In this document: positions 6,987 through 8,802 of the stretch, piece after piece
How positions within the stretch are numbered: the first letter of the stretch is position 1
Layout: each line of letters begins with the position of its first letter
Assembly: GCA_034433305.1 (NCBI GenBank)
Contig: DAOUAM010000016.1
Span: forward strand, 1 to 8,802
DNA from: DAOUAM01 sp034433305
GTDB lineage: Bacteria > Chloroflexota > Dehalococcoidia > Lucifugimonadales > DAOUAM01
Direction: 5' to 3'
Length of the DNA stretch: 8,802 bases
Notes under the pieces: model-generated
Told to the model about the DNA's origin: nothing
What the model saw: only the letters and a program-made list of their open reading frames with translations
Database searches by the model: none
Program-made: the position numbers and the translations under genes

Positions 6987-7199
6987 CTAGCTGGCAAGCT
7001 TCTGGAGGAGGCGGAGCGCCCACTGGCGCAGGTCTTCCTCTATGTCAGCGCCACAGTGCGGGCACTCCAGGTCGCCGAAACGTATCCTCGTTCCGCAGTC
7101 GTGGCAGGCGAGGACCTCGGCCAGGCTGCTGAGGACCTTGGTCACTGCTGTCTGTTCGTGTCTTGGCATCACCACATTTACCAGGGCTTTCAGAGTCAC
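6987..7199 (-). CDS. Small zinc-ribbon protein
   Basis: This 70-residue protein has two CxxC knuckles, CHDC (32-35) and CPHC (46-49), separated by ten residues including RIRFGDLE. This is the spacing of a treble-clef or rubredoxin-like zinc ribbon. The flanks are helical: VTKVLSSLAEVLA before, and EEDLRQWALRLLQKLAS after. It has no catalytic residues, membrane segment or signal. Such minimal ribbons usually bind nucleic acid or a protein partner. The GTG at 7199 gives the full length; ATG at 7169 (residue 11) would still keep the zinc site. It is transcribed toward the export operon and away from the secreted-protein gene, so it is an independent unit. The knuckle spacing and coding-like composition make it credible despite its length. 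Confidence 0.72.
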   Translation of the reverse strand: MTLKALVNVVMPRHEQTAVTKVLSSLAEVLACHDCGTRIRFGDLECPHCGADIEEDLRQWALRLLQKLAS

Positions 7200-7206
7200 G
7201 GCACCT

Positions 7207-7212
7207 ATTCTA
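7207..7212 (-). promoter_or_regulatory. Possible -10 element of the zinc-ribbon gene, leaderless
   Basis: Read on the minus strand, TAGAAT (7212 to 7207) matches the -10 consensus at five of six positions. A start point seven bases on would fall at about 7200-7199, on the GTG start codon itself. AGGTG at 7206-7202 is only two bases from the GTG, too close for a ribosome binding site. No clear -35 is visible. Confidence 0.3.
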
Positions 7213-7340
7213 CGCGACTATGCGACGGGGCCGCCAGCTACAGCTAAGGCCCGCAAAAACAGGCTGCTGCTCTTCCCCAACAGGCATTCGCCCAGGTGAA
7301 ATACGGGAAAGCCCCCCTGGATATCAGGTTGTTGAACGTG

Positions 7341-7366
7341 TAACGTCTTGCTGCTCGCCAACGTTA
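7341..7366 (+). promoter_or_regulatory. Candidate ECF-type promoter of the secreted-protein gene
   Basis: TAAC at 7341-7344, 17 bases, then CGTTA at 7362-7366. This repeats the motif pair found before the sigma gene (266-290) with spacing differing by one base. Transcription would start near 7372-7375, leaving a leader of about 180 bases that holds the hairpins at 7384-7476. AACGT occurs three times here (7335, 7342, 7360). No housekeeping promoter is evident in the gap. Confidence 0.4.
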
Positions 7367-7383
7367 AGCACTCGCAATAGCTG

Positions 7384-7476
7384 CTCTGGGCAGAGTCAGT
7401 GGTGCGGCGCAGGGGCGGGTCTGTGACCGCTCCTGCGCCTGTCGTCTTGCCTGCCTGTGAGACTCTGACGAGGCAA
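7384..7476 (+). ncRNA. Putative structured leader RNA of the secreted-protein gene
   Basis: A strong hairpin pairs 7406-7418 with 7427-7439: 13 bp with one G-U pair and an 8-base loop GTCTGTGA. Around it CAGAGTC (7391-7397) can pair with GACTCTG (7461-7467), seven perfect pairs closing the hairpin into a larger domain. Two alternatives compete: CTCTG (7384-7388) can pair with CAGAG (7391-7395), and TTGCCT (7447-7452) with AGGCAA (7471-7476). The last helix crosses the closing helix, so it is either a switch or a pseudoknot, and it takes the first two bases of the Shine-Dalgarno sequence that follows. No T-run follows the main hairpin. It matches no riboswitch class I recognise. Confidence 0.35.
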
Positions 7477-7523
7477 AGGAGGTGAGAGCATGTAGCATGC
7501 GCCCAGGAGACCCAAAGCTGTAA
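7475..7523 (+). promoter_or_regulatory. Perfect Shine-Dalgarno followed by a start-stop codon pair
   Basis: AAAGGAGGTGA (7475-7485) is an 11-base perfect complement to the canonical 16S rRNA 3' end. Seven bases after GGAGG comes ATG (7490-7492), directly followed by TAG (7493-7495). GCATG (7488-7492) can pair with CATGC (7496-7500), leaving TAG as the loop. A second ATG at 7497 opens an 8-codon frame ending TAA 7521-7523. GTG 7482 is in that same frame but sits inside the Shine-Dalgarno. No gene of normal length uses this site; the real CDS uses its own site 60 bases further on. Confidence 0.5.
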
Positions 7524-7556
7524 AGCCCCCTTCCAGTTAGCAGAAAGGAGCAATCT

Positions 7557-8802
7557 GTGGCAGGCCTCTCAAGGCTTTTGCGGAACCAGCGACCTCACAG
7601 GCCGTTGGTACTTGGCGCCCTGGCCCTGGTGGCGCTATTCTCGGTGCTGCTGCCCCAAGCGGACAACAGCGCCCAGGCCGCGACCATAGTGACGCAGACC
7701 GAGCACGTGCGGCTTGGGCTGAACGCAGCCTTTCCCTTCGGCAATGGCCGGAGCGACGTTATAGAAGGTCTGTTTGACGAAGACCTCATATCCTACAACT
7801 TCTCCATCAACGGCACCGCCAACATAGCCGTTGACATGGGGGTTGACGTCACCTTCACCTATGATAGAGAGGCCCTGGTGGCCGGTGGGACCGTCCCGGT
7901 CCAGGTCACCTATACCCCCACCGACGACGCCGGCCCGGAGCTTAGCCTGGATGCCTCCGGCACCCTGGTCGCGGACGTGGACGTCACCACGGCTGGCTAC
8001 GCCGAGCTGTGCACGGTCTTCCCACCTATCTGTCCCGTCCTGGCCGCCGTTGACAGCATTGACGAGGAGGTCCCGCTCACCCTGGCGGCCGGCTCGGCGG
8101 ACTTCGCGGCGCCCCTGGATGGCGACGCCAACGTGGTTGTCCCCCTCTCTGGCGACACCATTACTGTCTCCCTGGCGGGGCTTGACGTGGTGCAGGCCAG
8201 GCTGGAGGGTGATCTCACCCTCTCCCCGGCCGGGCCTGGCGCCTTCCCCGGCCTGGGCGGCGCGGTGGGCGTTGCCAGCGTCTCGGGAGCCACCATAGAC
8301 GGTGGCTTCCTCCCGACGGTGGACATTCTGGAGTGGCAGAGCTCGGGCGAGACCCTCACCCTCAACCTGGAGCTTCCCGTGGCCCCGGGCACCACCGAGA
8401 TCACCTTGCAGCCCGTGCTGCACTGGGTGGGCACTTCCGCTAACCTGGCCCTGGATATAGACCTGGTCGGCGCCCTTGGCCTGTTCGGTGACCCGTCAGA
8501 CATCTCCATCTTCTCCGGCAGCCTGGGCGAGGTGTACCAGGACCTGGGCATTGACACACAGCTAGGCGACGCGGTGGCGGACATCGTGGGGTTCGACCCT
8601 GGCGTGGCAGACCGCGTGGCCGATGGCTTCCTGCCCATACCTCTGACCGACCCCGAGTTGGCCTCCGTGCCTCCCATTCCCTCCCTCGGCTCCGTCACGC
8701 TGAGCATAGACGCCGATGCCGACGACGACGGCATACCCGACGGCACCGAGCTCACCGGCAGCAACCCCACCGACCCCGATGACTCCGATAGCGATGACGA
8801 CG
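7557..8802 (+). CDS. Secreted protein with thrombospondin type 3 (calcium-binding) repeats, 3' end beyond the window
   Basis: The start is GTG 7557 with AAAGGAG at 7544-7550 and 6 bases of spacing; an in-frame TAA at 7521 rules out any earlier start. The 415 codons visible have no stop. A signal peptide is clear: basic Arg-rich n-region (to residue 15), hydrophobic PLVLGALALVALFSVLLP (16-33), and an AQA cleavage site near 39-41. Residues 42-380 are beta-rich, Asp/Gly/Val/Leu-dominated, with one close cysteine pair (C152, C159); I recognise no named domain there. From about 384 the sequence becomes DADADDDGIPDGTELTGSNP, then TDPDDSDSDDD. This is the thrombospondin type 3 pattern, which binds calcium and often sits before cell-surface anchors or cohesin/dockerin-like modules. 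The protein is exported and probably surface-associated. Its promoter motif suggests control by the sigma factor in this window. Confidence 0.88.
   Translation, partial: MAGLSRLLRNQRPHRPLVLGALALVALFSVLLPQADNSAQAATIVTQTEHVRLGLNAAFPFGNGRSDVIEGLFDEDLISYNFSINGTANIAVDMGVDVTFTYDREALVAGGTVPVQVTYTPTDDAGPELSLDASGTLVADVDVTTAGYAELCTVFPPICPVLAAVDSIDEEVPLTLAAGSADFAAPLDGDANVVVPLSGDTITVSLAGLDVVQARLEGDLTLSPAGPGAFPGLGGAVGVASVSGATIDGGFLPTVDILEWQSSGETLTLNLELPVAPGTTEITLQPVLHWVGTSANLALDIDLVGALGLFGDPSDISIFSGSLGEVYQDLGIDTQLGDAVADIVGFDPGVADRVADGFLPIPLTDPELASVPPIPSLGSVTLSIDADADDDGIPDGTELTGSNPTDPDDSDSDDD

Noticed and set aside
7042..7299. Plus-strand frames over and after the zinc-ribbon gene
   Set aside because: The minus-strand frame has a precise CxxC-x10-CxxC zinc motif, and the plus-strand translations show no pattern.
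7406..7439. Rho-independent terminator
   Set aside because: The stem is strong, but the following bases (TGTCGTCTTGCC) are not a T-tract and no plus-strand gene ends just before it.
7831..8298. 155-codon plus-strand frame inside the secreted-protein gene
   Set aside because: It lies in a different frame wholly within the longer secreted-protein reading frame and encodes Trp/Pro/Ser/Arg-rich shadow sequence.
7635..8770. Minus-strand frames opposite the secreted-protein gene
   Set aside because: The plus-strand frame has a signal peptide, a good ribosome binding site and type 3 repeats; the antisense frames have none of these.

Overview
The window is high-GC DNA with GC-ending codons, frequent ATA and AGG codons, and several GTG starts. 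It most resembles a member of the Chloroflexota, probably the Dehalococcoidia. The main reason is the gene set: an ECF sigma factor followed by a DUF5667-type membrane protein, a DUF5666-type protein, and a secreted protein with thrombospondin type 3 calcium-binding repeats. This placement is inference; there is no rRNA or other marker gene here.

Layout. Positions 1-285 are lower in GC and hold no intact gene, only possible relics of coding sequence. From 360 to 6925 six genes run on the plus strand: an ECF sigma factor (360-974), its probable membrane-bound regulator (976-1869), a long coiled-coil membrane-fusion protein (1897-4044), a MacB/LolD-type ABC ATPase (4054-4761), a MacB-type permease (5066-6313) and a small anchored DUF5666 protein (6377-6925). 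The set reads as one regulated export or cell-envelope module, with the sigma factor and its regulator controlling an ATPase-permease-adaptor machine. A 304-bp gap between ATPase and permease carries a compact three-copy inverted repeat array. A 70-residue zinc-ribbon protein (6987-7199) lies on the minus strand and faces the operon. After a 357-bp gap, a large secreted protein starts with GTG at 7557 and runs off the right edge.

The most interesting signals are non-coding. The same bipartite motif, TAAC-N16/17-CGTTA, which has the form of an ECF sigma promoter, lies upstream of both the sigma gene (266-290) and the secreted-protein gene (7341-7366). This suggests autoregulation and a direct link between the sigma factor and the secreted protein. 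The sigma leader can fold into two hairpins, one of which covers part of the ribosome binding site. The leader of the secreted-protein gene contains a strong 13-bp hairpin, competing helices, and an 11-base perfect Shine-Dalgarno sequence placed before an ATG that is followed at once by TAG.
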